From Aspidapion aeneum (Eukaryota > Arthropoda > Insecta > Coleoptera > Brentidae): 64,000 nucleotides of DNA. The notes beneath the pieces are model-generated. The model did not search any database. It was not told the DNA's origin and was given only the letters and a program-made list of their open reading frames with translations. The position numbers were made by a program, and so were the translations under genes. Below, one piece after another: positions 1 to 11,400 of the stretch; position 1 is the stretch's first letter, and every line of letters starts with the position of its first letter. Location: positions 61,173,471 to 61,237,470 of the forward strand of contig OY755046.1 of the NCBI GenBank assembly GCA_963576565.1, in the 5' to 3' direction.

Positions 1-282
1 AGAAGAGTCAAAATTGAAAGAAAAGTGAGTTATTTATTTTCTCAAAAAATACTGAATAATACTCATTTTTTTTTTTGGAAAAACATTATTTAGGAGGTCT
101 ATTTTAAGGTAATTTTTATTTTTTCCAAAAAATTGTGTGTCCGGATAGTGCACCGGCCCCCTTGTCAAGTTTTGGACATTCAGCCTGCACTGGTCACAAT
201 AAAGTTAACAGTTTAAATTCCCTACAAAACTCAAAAATTACCTAACACTGCTTTTAGAAGAGATTTATTAAAAACAACTTAC

Positions 283-686
283 TCAGCAACTGACATAACT
301 TCATGAATCTTCACACCAGCCAGACCATCAGAGGATTCTTCACCATTTTGCTTCACATCTTGACTGTCATGTTCTTTAGGCTCATTTTTGACTTTGACAT
401 CTCCAGAACCAGCTGTCACACTCTTGATCTGAGGTGTTACTGGCCTTTCTTCTTCATTTGGTTTATCTTCCTCCTCATTACTACCTATTTCTTCTTGTAG
501 AGGTTCTGTTGTATCCATTTTTTCCTGTTTGATATTTGCCAAAGGTACTGGCATGACAACTTCACTGTTCTCATCTTCATCCAAGTCAAAATTCAAGACT
601 AGAACCTCATCATCAGACAGGATTCGATCTTCTTCAGCAGCTGTCTCAGGCTTTTGAGAGTCCTGCTCACTTGTCTCTACCTTCAT
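283..686 (-). CDS. Acidic protein, first coding exon (gene continues beyond the left edge)
   Basis: Minus-strand coding exon starting at the ATG complementary to 684-686. It runs about 134 codons into a consensus donor (GTAAGT complementary to 282-277), so the reading frame's stop at 281-279 is intronic. A likely acceptor (T-rich tract, then CATAG) at 715-714 suggests the 5'UTR is also split by an intron. The product is rich in Asp and Glu and has no predicted fold in this part. It contains IKQE and VKNE, which fit the sumoylation consensus hydrophobic-K-x-E, so a nuclear regulatory protein is plausible. I do not recognise the family and the remaining exons lie outside the window. The open frame with a good donor and acceptor supports a real exon; the function is unknown. 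Confidence 0.6.
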
Positions 687-713
687 TGTTGAGCTTTCAG
701 TTAATTTAAGTTA

Positions 714-1725
714 CTATGAAAAAAAAACCTTGTTTAAGCATTTTATTACAAATTTTCTAAGATGTAAAAACTACTTCTGGTTAAGACATGAAATATGAGA
801 AGAAATATTAATGTTTCTTATCATTACCAAACATGGTTAGTAAATACACATAGGTTGATATTTTTGTCAACATGTAGATCCTTAAAACTGTTTTTTACAT
901 TAAAAGAATTAAATACACCATAAATCTATCTGATTAGTCCTTTAATAATTAATAATAGTACAACCAAATCTAATCATAATTAAAATGAGACCGGTTTTTA
1001 TTTACCAATAACAATGGACATGGCTCCAGTGAAGCTAAAAAAATGCCAGAGAAATGGCGACGAGTTTTCACGCTTTAATTTCGCAATTTCCGCATTTTTC
1101 CGGGGTAAAAATGTGTCTTACAACGAGAAGAAACCGCGAAAAATCAATATGGCCGCCTGTGGAAAACTTAAGAGTCGGTTTTTCGTTGTTTTCCGCTTGT
1201 TTTTCACCGATTTTTCAACACACACCTCACGCTTCGCTATAACAACTCATTGAATAGATGAGGTTGACATTTGGTTGGTTCAGGGCTTAAAGGCCAATTA
1301 TCTGAGAACTGCGTTTGAACTACTTAAACGCTTTGATTGGGTTTATTCCAAAATTATGTTCTTACTGGGCAGATTACCCACAGAAAAATTTGTGGTATTA
1401 ATTTCCAAGGAAATATTATTTGTGTTTAGGTCCACTCATAACATATTGACTCGTTTAAGCAGTTTCACTCTATATGAAATCCTTGAGAAGTATTTAATCG
1501 ATAAACCTCTGGCCGCGTACATTGTTTTTTTTATTTTTTTTATATTATAGATGGCAGCAGTTGACTTTTTTCTCAGCCCCAAGTGAGCCCCTAAGGATAG
1601 GCAGCACAGTTAACATGCTTCCCATTCATTTGATATTACAAAATAAAGCAATGAACAACAAGTGTCATTGCGTCTTTTTCTTTAGTATATAGAAGGAGAG
1701 AGTAAATTGACTTCAAACTTCATCA
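714..1725. other. Intergenic stretch with a GC-richer block
   Basis: Between the minus-strand exon above and the plus-strand TATA box. 1010-1250 is richer in CpG than its surroundings and may be the promoter or non-coding first exon of the minus-strand gene (inference). A 91-codon plus-strand frame at 1275-1550 starts only with TTG and matches nothing I recognise; I do not call it a gene. Confidence 0.3.
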
Positions 1726-1727
1726 GA

Positions 1728-1735
1728 TATAAAAG
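1728..1735 (+). promoter_or_regulatory. TATA box of the small gene at 1771
   Basis: TATAAAAG lies 43 bp before the ATG at 1771, at a normal distance for a start site near 1758-1765 and a very short leader. It is a sequence match only. Confidence 0.4.
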
Positions 1736-1770
1736 GGTTAGAATCATCCTACAGCCATTTTCTTAGCAGA

Positions 1771-3227
1771 ATGGAGTCAGATTTTGTGAATTTGGTGAGG
1801 TTGAAATATATTTTTAAAAATATGTTTTATTTTGTGGATATTTTTAGACTTTTTTGTGAAAAAAAAGTGGTTACAGCTTGGGCATTCTTGGAATTCATTT
1901 ATCAAGAAGAAACATGCAGGTGAGTGGGTTAAAAGCAGGATTAGTTTTAGGCCTCTAGTAATTTCTGTACCTAAGTGGGTAATTTCGGGAATCTTTTAAT
2001 AAAAAGGTGAACATTAATTACCGTTCCAAAGAATTAGGAAGCATTCTGTTTAAACAGAAGGTAAATATTTTTGCAAACCATAAATAGGTAGTTTATAGGT
2101 ATAATTAAGAAAAATGGGTAAATATATAAAATAGGGGAGACTAGGGATAGTTCATACTTTAAAAAAAAATATTTTTGAAGAAAAATATAGAGAAATTTTT
2201 TTAATATTTGTTTGCATTATAATACATAGCTTAATATGTAATGATTTTGAATGATTTTAGTGTGACAGTTTGCTAATTAATGTATCAATGATCCCTATAT
2301 CTGTACCCCAGAGCCAGACTATGTTAAGTCCATGTTTGACTTTTTTTGGTTTGAACAACCTACTGACTTAACATTGTTAATAAAAATATATGAAAAAATA
2401 AGTATTAAGGTTGTTCAAACCAACAAAAGGCAAAAAGGGACTTAACATAGTCTGGCTCTGGGGTACAGGTATATATTAGGAATATTTGATACAAGTTGCA
2501 TAATACATGAATAAAGAAAAAAATACATATTTATTTGTGTTTCAGTAAATTCTCTAAAATATGAATCTTTAATAATCCCTCAAATAATAAGCAGCCAAAT
2601 GCAAGTAATTCTTACCAAAATAGGTACCAATGATAGTAGTAGTATTTAAATTTTGCCATATTTTAATACAAAACAATTTTCCCTGAACTGCAGGTTTGGT
2701 GGTGCCTTAAGGGAGATTCATATAAAATATCCATACAATATTTGATATTAAAAAAAAATATATCTACAAAGGTGTGTTGTTTTTTATTATTGTAATGTTT
2801 ATTTTTTTTCAGAATTGAAAAAGCGTCGACAATCCTCAATTCTTAGTTCAGTAAATTTGACTAGAGAGAAACAGCTGACATCAAAAGCCAAAAAGCTTTA
2901 TCGAAGAGTGGTAACTGACAGTAAAAAATTAGCCAACCAGAGCAGGACAATCACATCATTTCGAAAACGTCTAGAGATAGCTGACAATTTTTCCAGTCAC
3001 TATAAACATATAATCAAAAGGGTAAATAAACAAACCTTATTTTATTATGGTTACCGAACTGGCAAGATTTTTATAATACACATATCCCACCCTCAGAACA
3101 AAAGTGACACATCTCAAAATTTCAATTTTAGGATTTTGACTTTTTGCAGTTTGTCACTATCGATACACTGTCAAAGAAAGTCACAATTCAAATTACAAAT
3201 AATAAAAAAATATATTTAAAGTTTTAA
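1771..3227 (+). CDS. Small predicted four-exon gene, basic coiled-coil-like product
   Basis: Predicted exons are 1771-1794, 1877-1919, 2813-3021 and 3150-3227. All junctions are GT-AG (donors GTGAGG, GTGAGT, GTAAAT; acceptors TTACAG, TTTCAG, TTGCAG) and the phases (0, 1, 0) join cleanly, giving 117 residues. Exon 3 is the convincing part: a Lys/Arg-rich segment with LTREKQL and KKLYRRV followed by a heptad-like stretch. This resembles the basic and coiled-coil segment that follows the THAP domain in THAP and P-element-like proteins, but the THAP zinc residues are absent. It may be a remnant of a domesticated or decayed THAP/P-type gene, or a short unrelated gene. The TATA box at 1728 favours a transcribed locus. 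Exons 1, 2 and 4 are tiny and therefore uncertain. Confidence 0.35.
2301..2468. repeat. Foldback MITE with about 30-bp arms
   Basis: Begins CTGTACCCCAGAGCC and ends with its reverse complement. The arms continue through the ACTATGTTAAGTCC block and again through GGTTTGAACAACCT, so most of the 168 bp can fold into one hairpin. It lies in intron 2 of the small gene. Confidence 0.75.
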
Positions 3228-3981
3228 GTTACCACAGCTTTTTATGGTAACCGCAAAAGTTTTTTGTAATTTTCCATCAATTTAATTTTTTGAGCTTTTT
3301 GAGGGTGCAATATATGTGTAAAAATATTTAACTATTAACATAACAAATACTCTTACTTAATTAATAAGTGTCATTGAGATTCATGTATATTTTGTAAATT
3401 GTATTAATAAATTTTTTTACCAAGTTTCAATCCTTTTTATATTCCTTTTATTTAAAAAATTAAGTAAGTTTAGATAAAAGGATTAATTAGTCACTTATTT
3501 CCTTTATGAGACATTGACAACTTTTGCAGTTCAGTTGCAGTGGTTGCTTTTGGAAACAATGATGAAAACCATAATTTATTATCAATAAATAGTCTGACAT
3601 TATGAAATTAGTCAAAGTTGTCAAAAACACCATAAAGGAAAATCAGACTATAAAAAGGACCAAGAAACAGGCAAAATTAAAGTTCTTTGATTTTTTAAAT
3701 CTTTAATTTTGTCTTGAAGTACTCTGTAAGAAAGTCGCAACTGTAATTAGCATATATTATCCAAATTGGTTATGCTAATTTACAACTGCAACCTTTTTGC
3801 TTAGTATGGAAATCTTGGCCCTTTTTGTAAAAACCTAAGTATTGATTCCAAAAAGCAAATCAATATTTTGTTAAGAGCGCCATCTATGTCAAACCTAAGA
3901 ACTAATAAAAATGTTTGGCCGCACAGTTTAAGGTGCCTGTAATACTTCTCAGAGCTTAGCACGGGAGAAAGTCTTCTGGTC

Positions 3982-4090
3982 TGCAAAGCGGACCGAACCG
4001 TGGTCTTCTGTGGGTCCACTGACTGAACCGCAGCAATGATCTTTATCTATGTTTAGGTCACAGAAGAGCTCGGTTCGGTCCGCTTTGTAG
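3982..4090. repeat. Short hairpin repeat between convergent genes
   Basis: Arms of about 30 bp (left 3982-4012, right 4059-4090) share GCAAAGCGGACCGAACCG and TCTTCTGTG with few mismatches. It lies between the 3' ends of the small gene and Gemin8. The rest of 3228-4303 is AT-rich with no gene I can support. Confidence 0.65.
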
Positions 4091-4303
4091 GTCAATATGT
4101 TATGGTTTAGGTAACAGATATTTAAGCAAAGCCTTTTGATTCAAAAATAGAGATTTATTTCAGTTTTTAATCAATACTGGCCAATTACTACAAAAAACTG
4201 AAAAACAAAAAAACAATTCAAAAAAATTAAATAAAAATTGTTCTGTTTTATCACTCCACTTTATCACTTTAATTTAAAGTCTTTAGCTATCCAAAACTAG
4301 TCT

Positions 4304-5097
4304 TTACTCATCCATTTTTAAATTCAAGGGTAAACTAGGCCAGTAAGGTACTTTGGAATTCTCTATATGCCTTTCAAAATTGAGTTGAATGGCTGTTTCC
4401 ATACCCATAATCTTCTGAGCACTTTCCCCATAAATTTTTGTCATTTCTTCAACTCGGTTTTTCCCTTCAGGAAAGTTTGGAAGCACTTTTACTTTATTAA
4501 TATCTTTAGAAGAACTTGGTTCTGATGATAAAATGTCTTTTTCACTACTTTTTTTTTGTTGAGCATTACTACTATCAATTTTGGGTACCCAATGGTCAGA
4601 CATAAGATGATAGTCCTCAATCTGTTTAGCATAAACATCTCGAATGTGTTTATGCAGCATTCTGTTTTCAATTTCAAGACTAATAGCACGAGACTTCCAA
4701 TAAGCAATCTGGTCTTGTTTCTGCCACTCTGTGATCTCACTTGGTAGAGCTGATGTCAATTCAGAAGATGGGGTCCACTCCATAGTGTCTTTTACGTCAA
4801 AGAGTTTCACTGTCTCACAAAGCTCCTCGGTGATTAGACCATTGGCTTTTAGGAATTTTTTCTTTCGCCACCTGTACAAAATAATTAACATTAGTGTAGA
4901 AATTTCTCGCTTTTGGGTTACAGGGGGGAAAAGATTTTTAAAAAAATAAAATAGAGGCGACACGACACATACCTGGCCTTTTGAAGGCTTCCCCTATTCT
5001 TGCCCCTTCGACGAAACCTTTTTTTATTGATGCCTCGGGACTGCAAAGTAGCCTCGTTCTCTAATTTTTTTAGCGTTTGTTTTCGTTTATCTGCCAT
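4304..5097 (-). CDS. Gemin8: Gem-associated protein 8 (Gemin8)
   Basis: Two exons on the minus strand: 4973-5097 (ATG complementary to 5095-5097, donor GTATGT) and 4304-4871 (acceptor TTGTACAG). They join in phase 2 to give 230 residues; vertebrate Gemin8 is about 240. The C-terminal 45 residues carry the family signature: EMTKIYGESAQKI, then METAIQLNFERH and PYWPSLPLNL, matching the vertebrate pattern of Glu-Met, Tyr-Gly-(Asp/Glu)-Ser-Ala, Ala-(Ile/Val)-Gln-Leu and Tyr-Trp-Pro. A predicted helix (residues about 95-125, with WQKQDQIAYWKSRA) precedes it, and the N-terminus is strongly basic. Gemin8 bridges the SMN/Gemin2 part of the complex to Gemin6/7 during cytoplasmic snRNP assembly (family knowledge). 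The start was chosen because it is the first ATG after stop codons and lies 322 bp from the divergent Pgam5 ATG. Confidence 0.85.
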
Positions 5098-5419
5098 GTT
5101 ATAACCCCACTTTTTGTTTTGGCGTTTGGCCTTTCGGCACAAAAACACTGTTGACCTTTCAGCCTCTCTTTTTAACCTCACTTATTTTTCTATGGTTTTT
5201 CCAAAAATTTTCTTGTTTTTCTGCAATAATAAGTGGATAAATCTAATGCAAAAAGCAAGTTTAAATATTTAAAGTAACAGAAAAATCAACCATTAACCGG
5301 CCTAAAGTTGAAAATTCATTGTTCAGAACAAATTGGCAAAATTCCAGTATAAAGGTAATTTGTTAAGCCTCATTTATAGCAAATACTTTTTTTTTGATTT
5401 CAAATTTTATATTTTTTAG
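5098..5419. promoter_or_regulatory. Divergent promoter interval Gemin8 / Pgam5
   Basis: Only 322 bp separate the Gemin8 ATG (-) from the Pgam5 ATG (+). Both start sites must therefore lie here unless an unseen upstream exon exists. I see no canonical TATA box; a shared TATA-less bidirectional promoter is inferred. Confidence 0.55.
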
Positions 5420-8400
5420 ATGGGATCTTTTTCCAAAGTTAAACACGTCTTGTTAGGTTTGGGAGGGTTATCTGCAGTGACATCTTATTACTATTTAAGC
5501 CAAGGCCGTTCAAAAGCTTATAACTCATGGACTTCCAACATTGAGTATTCCTTGTGGGATGATAATTGGGACCAGTAAGTTTGGCAACACTGTAGCAGAT
5601 TTTTTTTTAATAGGTACCTATTTTAAGGGTTTAATTTTTTTCTTTTTAGTCGTTCACCAAATCACATTGGTATGACAGAAAAAGTGTTTTCAGAAAGAGA
5701 TGAAAATAGGATAAATAATAACAAGGAAAAATACAGATCCAAAGTATGCAGGCACATCATTTTAATTCGACATGGGCAATACAATTTAGATGGTGGGTTT
5801 TTATTACAGATTTATATATTTTTGCAAGCTTTTATTTAGCTTCAGATGTTCTGTCTAACTATCTAACTAATTATCTATCAAATCTTGTGAAGTGTTTATG
5901 ACACACTTCCCATTATCCGATTTGGATGAAATTTGGTACACACATAGTGGTCCCATGACAATACAACATTAAGAAAAAAATGTCCTTCCACCCCTACCCC
6001 CACCCCTTCTATAGAAAAATATGTTTTTGACACACTTTCCATTATCCGATTTGGATAAAATTTGGTATACACATGGTGGTCGATGATAATACAACAATAA
6101 GAAAAAAATATCCTCCCACCCCTACCCCCACCCCCTTCCTTAAAAAAATTTGTTTTTGACACACATCCCGTTATCCGATTTGGATGAAATTTGGTATTCA
6201 CATAGTGGTCCGATGACAATACAACATTGAAAAAAAAATCCTACCACTCCTACCCCTACCCCCATCTATAGAAAAATGCCTTTTTGACACACTTCCCATA
6301 ATCCGATTTGGATGAAATTTGGTATACATATAGTGGTCCGATGACAATACAACAATAATGAAAATATGTTACCGTCCCACCCCTACCCCCCACCCCCTTC
6401 CATAAAAAATGCGTTTTTGACAGGCTTCACTTCAAATGACTTTTATAAAATTTGGTATATGCATGCCAATAGAAAAATGAGTTTCCCAACAACTCACGAT
6501 CAGCGATTTCATTATAATCTAGAACAAACTCTTCTGTTCTGTTATTGAACAAATATTTTCATTTAAAGTAGATAGCTGAGACTAAAAAGTAGAAAACAAA
6601 TTGGTTAAAAAAATTAACTTATGCTTTGATTTCCGGCCATCGCTTTTATTATTATGATAATATTAGAATGTTAGAAAATTATTTTTTAATTTTGAGTGCA
6701 TTTTATAAAAGCTTGTGACTTAAAAAAAAATTTTTACCAATTTATTTCTTATCAACTGTAGGTATACAGTACTGGCCAAAAGTAGCCTCCTAAAATTGTA
6801 TATAAATCTGGCTGTTTACCATTTGGGAACAATTAATGATCCATAATTATTTACATAGTTTTTATGTTATAGATAATTTTTCCATAAAAAAGTTTTAATT
6901 AGCAAAATAATTTCACTTTCTTTGTTGATTTTAAATAATGGTACTTTTTATAACAATTTTTTTTTTATTCATAACAAAACATAAATGGATCCATGGCAGA
7001 TCTGATACCTTCCCAGCTAGCCTATTAGCACACTTGAGGTGAAGCCATGATATACTACTACTATGTCGGTTTAGAACGTTTTTCTATGTTGTCTGACGCC
7101 TATTCTCCACCTCCTTCGATCCTGACAATCATCTTCTGTCAGATTCTTTTGACTCATTGATCTTTGGATTGACTGTTGCCATTCTAGTTTAGGATGTCCT
7201 CTTTTTCTGCGCCCTACTGGTTGCCACACTAGGACCTGTTTTGGTAATCTTTCGTCGTTCATCTGTTGTACATGGCCGTACCATATCAAGTGATGTCATC
7301 TGTTATGCTTCCCTCGATTCCCATTCTTTCTTTTATGATCTCATTTCTTATGTGATCTAATCTAGATATTCTCATTGATCTTCTTATTGCATCCATTTCG
7401 ACACTTTCCATTTTTGTTTTGTATTTTTCTGTTACGCGACAAGTCTCTATTCCATACAACAGCGTGCTTTTTACCACTGTTTCATATATGTTAAATTTTA
7501 CATTCTTTCTTATCTCTCTGCTCCATAAAATACTGTTAAGACATCCAATAACCTTTTTTGCTTTTACTATTCTTTTTTCCAATTCTTTACAGTCTGTTCC
7601 TGTCTTATCAAATGTGACACCCAAGTATACATACTCATTGCATGGAGATATTGTTTGTCCATTGTCTAGTTCTAACTCACTGGATTCGTTTCCAATACAT
7701 AAGTACTGTGTCTTGTCCACGTTCACTGTTACTCCCCACTTTTGGTATTCTTCTGTTAACTTTCTCATCATATACTCCATGTCTTCTTTATTATTAGCTA
7801 CAATTACTTGGTCGTCAGCAAACTGTAGTGTGTATATAGTAAATCGGTCGTTAAGTTGTATTCCCATGCCGTGCACTTTACGTTTCCAGTTTTTTAGAGC
7901 CACTGCGATATATATTTTAAAAAGAGTTGGAGAGATACAACATCCCTGTCTTAAGCCTTTTGTTACCAGGAATTCTTTTGAAAGTCGATTTCCAATTTTA
8001 ATTTTAGATTTTGACCCTTTGTATAGTTCTTTTATCGCTTTTATGTATGTATGATTAATATTAGTTTGTTCCAACACCGTCGATAATTTTTCTACTGGAA
8101 CGGTATCATATGCTTTTTGTAGGTCCACAAAGGTAACATGAGTCTCTATATTTCTGGCGCTTCTTTTCTCAATTACTTGTTTAAGACAAAAAACATTATC
8201 ACTACAAGATCTGCCTGCACAAAACCCACTTTGCTCTTCTTCTTCTTGTTCATGCAAATCATTCTCTATTAGATCTCTAAGAATCCTACCATACAATCTA
8301 CTTAGAGTGCTGGTGACTGAAATTCCTCTGTAATTGTTACAATCCAGCTTGTTTCCTTTTTTATGTATTGAGGATATGAATGCAATTTTCCAATCATTAG

Positions 8401-11400
8401 GTACTGGATGTCCGTTGATGCATTGATTGATAATATATGTGAGATTTTTGAGTAGTTTCTCTGATCCATATTTGAGCATTTCAGCATATATTCCCCCAGG
8501 TCCGCTAGCTTTTCCGGATTTAAGCTTTTTTATACTATTCTTTATCATTTCTTTTTCGATGATTACTTATATCAGCCTTGAAAACAGTTTTTTGTAAATA
8601 TCTCACAAGATTTTTGGTTATACAAACGCAAATTTTTGTTTTCACAACTAATTTACAGATAATAAACGGCAAATTGTGCACTAACTTTTTTTTAGAAAAA
8701 TCCATTACTTCTATAGGTGTTCTGCTAACTTTATATAAAGTTAGCAGAACACCATTTTTTTTTAAAAACAGGCACGGCAAATTTTTTGTTTTCACAACTA
8801 ATTTACTGATAATTAACGACAAAATAAGGGCATATAATTTTTTTCAATTTCCAAAGTTGTTCTGCTAACTTTATAAATCAAATCAAAAATTTTTATTGCA
8901 AAAGCCTAAAGCTGTACAATATAACATTCTTAAAACTAAAAATCTTAAAACTATATAGTTTACTGTTAAAAGTTTTTTTTTTTAATTTAACAAATTACAA
9001 AGTTTGTTCTGACAGGTACTTTTAAGTTAGAAAAAATATTTTCTTTATTAATAGTATTTTCAAGTGAATAATTTGCAGAACAGATAGTTTTTCAATGTTG
9101 AATTAAATTTTTTAGGGGGCAATTCTTGTTAGCCCGCGGTAAGAAAAACGATAACTGCAATGGACTGTAAATATTTTAATTAATGAAAGCGCGAACAAAC
9201 ATAAATATATTGATATGAAATTACGAAATAATCAAACGTCCATAGGTTAATTGTTGGTGCCACACAACGGCAATCAGAAACAAAGCACTCACCAGTTTGC
9301 AGCCAATTTCTCCACTTCCAAGGGGCCCCTGTTTGGATCTAATGATGTCACCACGTAGCTGAAGGGCTGAAGTTTATAGTTCTATGCTTCAGTACACCAA
9401 AATCGAGCACTTTTAAGTGTATAAATTTGAAATAGTTGGAGAAAGAAATTAACACGCCATTTTCTCGAGGCGGTTGACAAGGATCTCGCTGATTCTTGGT
9501 GCGCATGTCCAATGCGCGAAAAATGCACTTTGTCCTTCATCCAATTGTGTGGTTTTAAAAATTTAAAAAACAACCGCGAAATTTAGCGGGAGCTAACAAT
9601 TCTTTTATATTGCAATTTATTATAAATAGTTTTACCCATATAAAAAAAAAATTCCTTGAAAGTGAAGTTAGTGGCCTGTCAGTAACTAGATCATTTTTGT
9701 TTCTTGTATGGTGTTGATGCACATCCGATCTTTTCTGAAAGAACCCTGTTTTACTATAAGTATGGATCATTGTCACTGATTCATATAAAATTAGATCATA
9801 GAATGTTAAGATTTTCAACTTTCTTAAATATGGTTGGCAAGAATTTGTTCGTGCAATCTTTGATATAAGGCGAATTCCCAATTTTTGTAACAAAAATACT
9901 AACTGTGTTCTATAAGTTGTTGTGTATCCCCAGAAAGGAATACAGTATCTTATGTGTGACTCAAATAGAGAATGATATACCTCAACTGCTGCTTCTTGAT
10001 TTAAAGTTTCTTTTGTTATTTTTATGGGATAGAGACGTGATGCCAATTTTTTTATGATGTTGTTATAATGAGTTGAAAAAGACACGCAATTGTCAATTGT
10101 GATGCCTAAAAATTTATGTTCATCTACATTTTGTATAGACTGTACATCCGTCTTTAGGCCTAATTTAGTTTTGTTTTTAAAAACTATATATATTTTGTTT
10201 TTTCTAAATTTAATGCCAGCTTATTTGCATCAAACCACATTTTAACCAGCTTCAAGTCCTCTTCGATAATAGTTCCCAGCTTCTTTTCATTACTTAATGA
10301 CCAAGTTATACTTGTGTCATCTGCAAAATTAAACTTGTGTCATATACATCATAAACTGTTATCTACTTAAAAAAACATATTATTTTTAGCTCACACATAT
10401 ACTATACTATAGTAGTGTGAGCTATGGTGATCCTAATTTTTTCAAGAAAAAAAAGTTGCTCCGATTTCAAATTTTTTTATATATCTTTGCGTTTTAGATG
10501 ATCTTGAAACTTTTTTGTTGCGCCGTCTGTCTGTCTGTCTGTATGTCTGTCTGTAACGACCAACGCGCATAACTCAAAAACCGCTTGGCCGATTTTAATG
10601 AAATTTGGTACCTAGGCTGGGTCTTGGGTCGAGATGGTCCCATTTAAAAATGTACAAAATCTACCGAACACAAACCAAATAAAAGAGTGGGGGTAGATTT
10701 CAAAAATTAGAGTTTATGTGAAAATATGGCGTGTGTGATATCAAACGAAAGGTAATTGAGTCTGGAGTTAAACAAAATACATTTTAATTTATTTAAAAAA
10801 AAGGGTGGCGGTATATTTCAAAAATTAGAGTTTAAGTGAAAATATGGCGTGTGTGATATCAAACGAAAGGTAATTGACTCCGAAGTTTAACAAAATACAT
10901 TATAGGTTTTGTTTTTTTTAAGGGTGGGGGTAGATTTCAAAAATTTGAGTTTAAGTCAAAACATGGCTTGTGTGGTATCAAACAAAAGGTAATTTAGTCT
11001 GGAGTTGAATAAAATATATTTCAGTTTTTAGTTATATTAGCTCACACGTACACTATAACTATAGTACCTAGTGTGAGCTTAGGGGCCCATATATTGGCAG
11101 AGTATTTTAATTGTAGGTGTACTAGATAGTGAAAAAATCCTAACAAAATTAGGCAGACTGCAAGCAGAACATACAGGCAAAAGGCTGAAAGTGCTAAACT
11201 TGCCTTACACAGAAATTGTTAAATCAACAATGCCTCGAGCTCAGGAAACTGGCTCAATCATAGAAAAGTTTTTGCCAAATGTACCTGTTCAGAACTGTGA
11301 TTTCCTTAGAGAGGGGGCCCCTATACCCCCCCAGCCGCCTGCTGGCAACTACAGGCCTGAAGAGCATGTAAGTGTTTGGTGATTCTCAAAAATACTATTT

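Noticed and set aside
1014..1253. 79-codon plus-strand frame starting MDMAPVKLKK
   Set aside because: It lies in the GC-richer block upstream of the minus-strand gene; overlapping frames of similar length exist and none resembles a protein family.
3801..4019. 72-codon minus-strand frame upstream of the Gemin8 3' side
   Set aside because: It overlaps a hairpin repeat, has no splice context and no recognisable motif.
5896..6219. 107-codon minus-strand frame rich in Gly and Phe
   Set aside because: It spans three tandem 128-bp units and repeats [12 protein letters not shown] with each unit; repeat artefact.
7419..8054. 211-codon plus-strand frame opposite the reverse transcriptase
   Set aside because: It is the antisense shadow of the RTE-like ORF.
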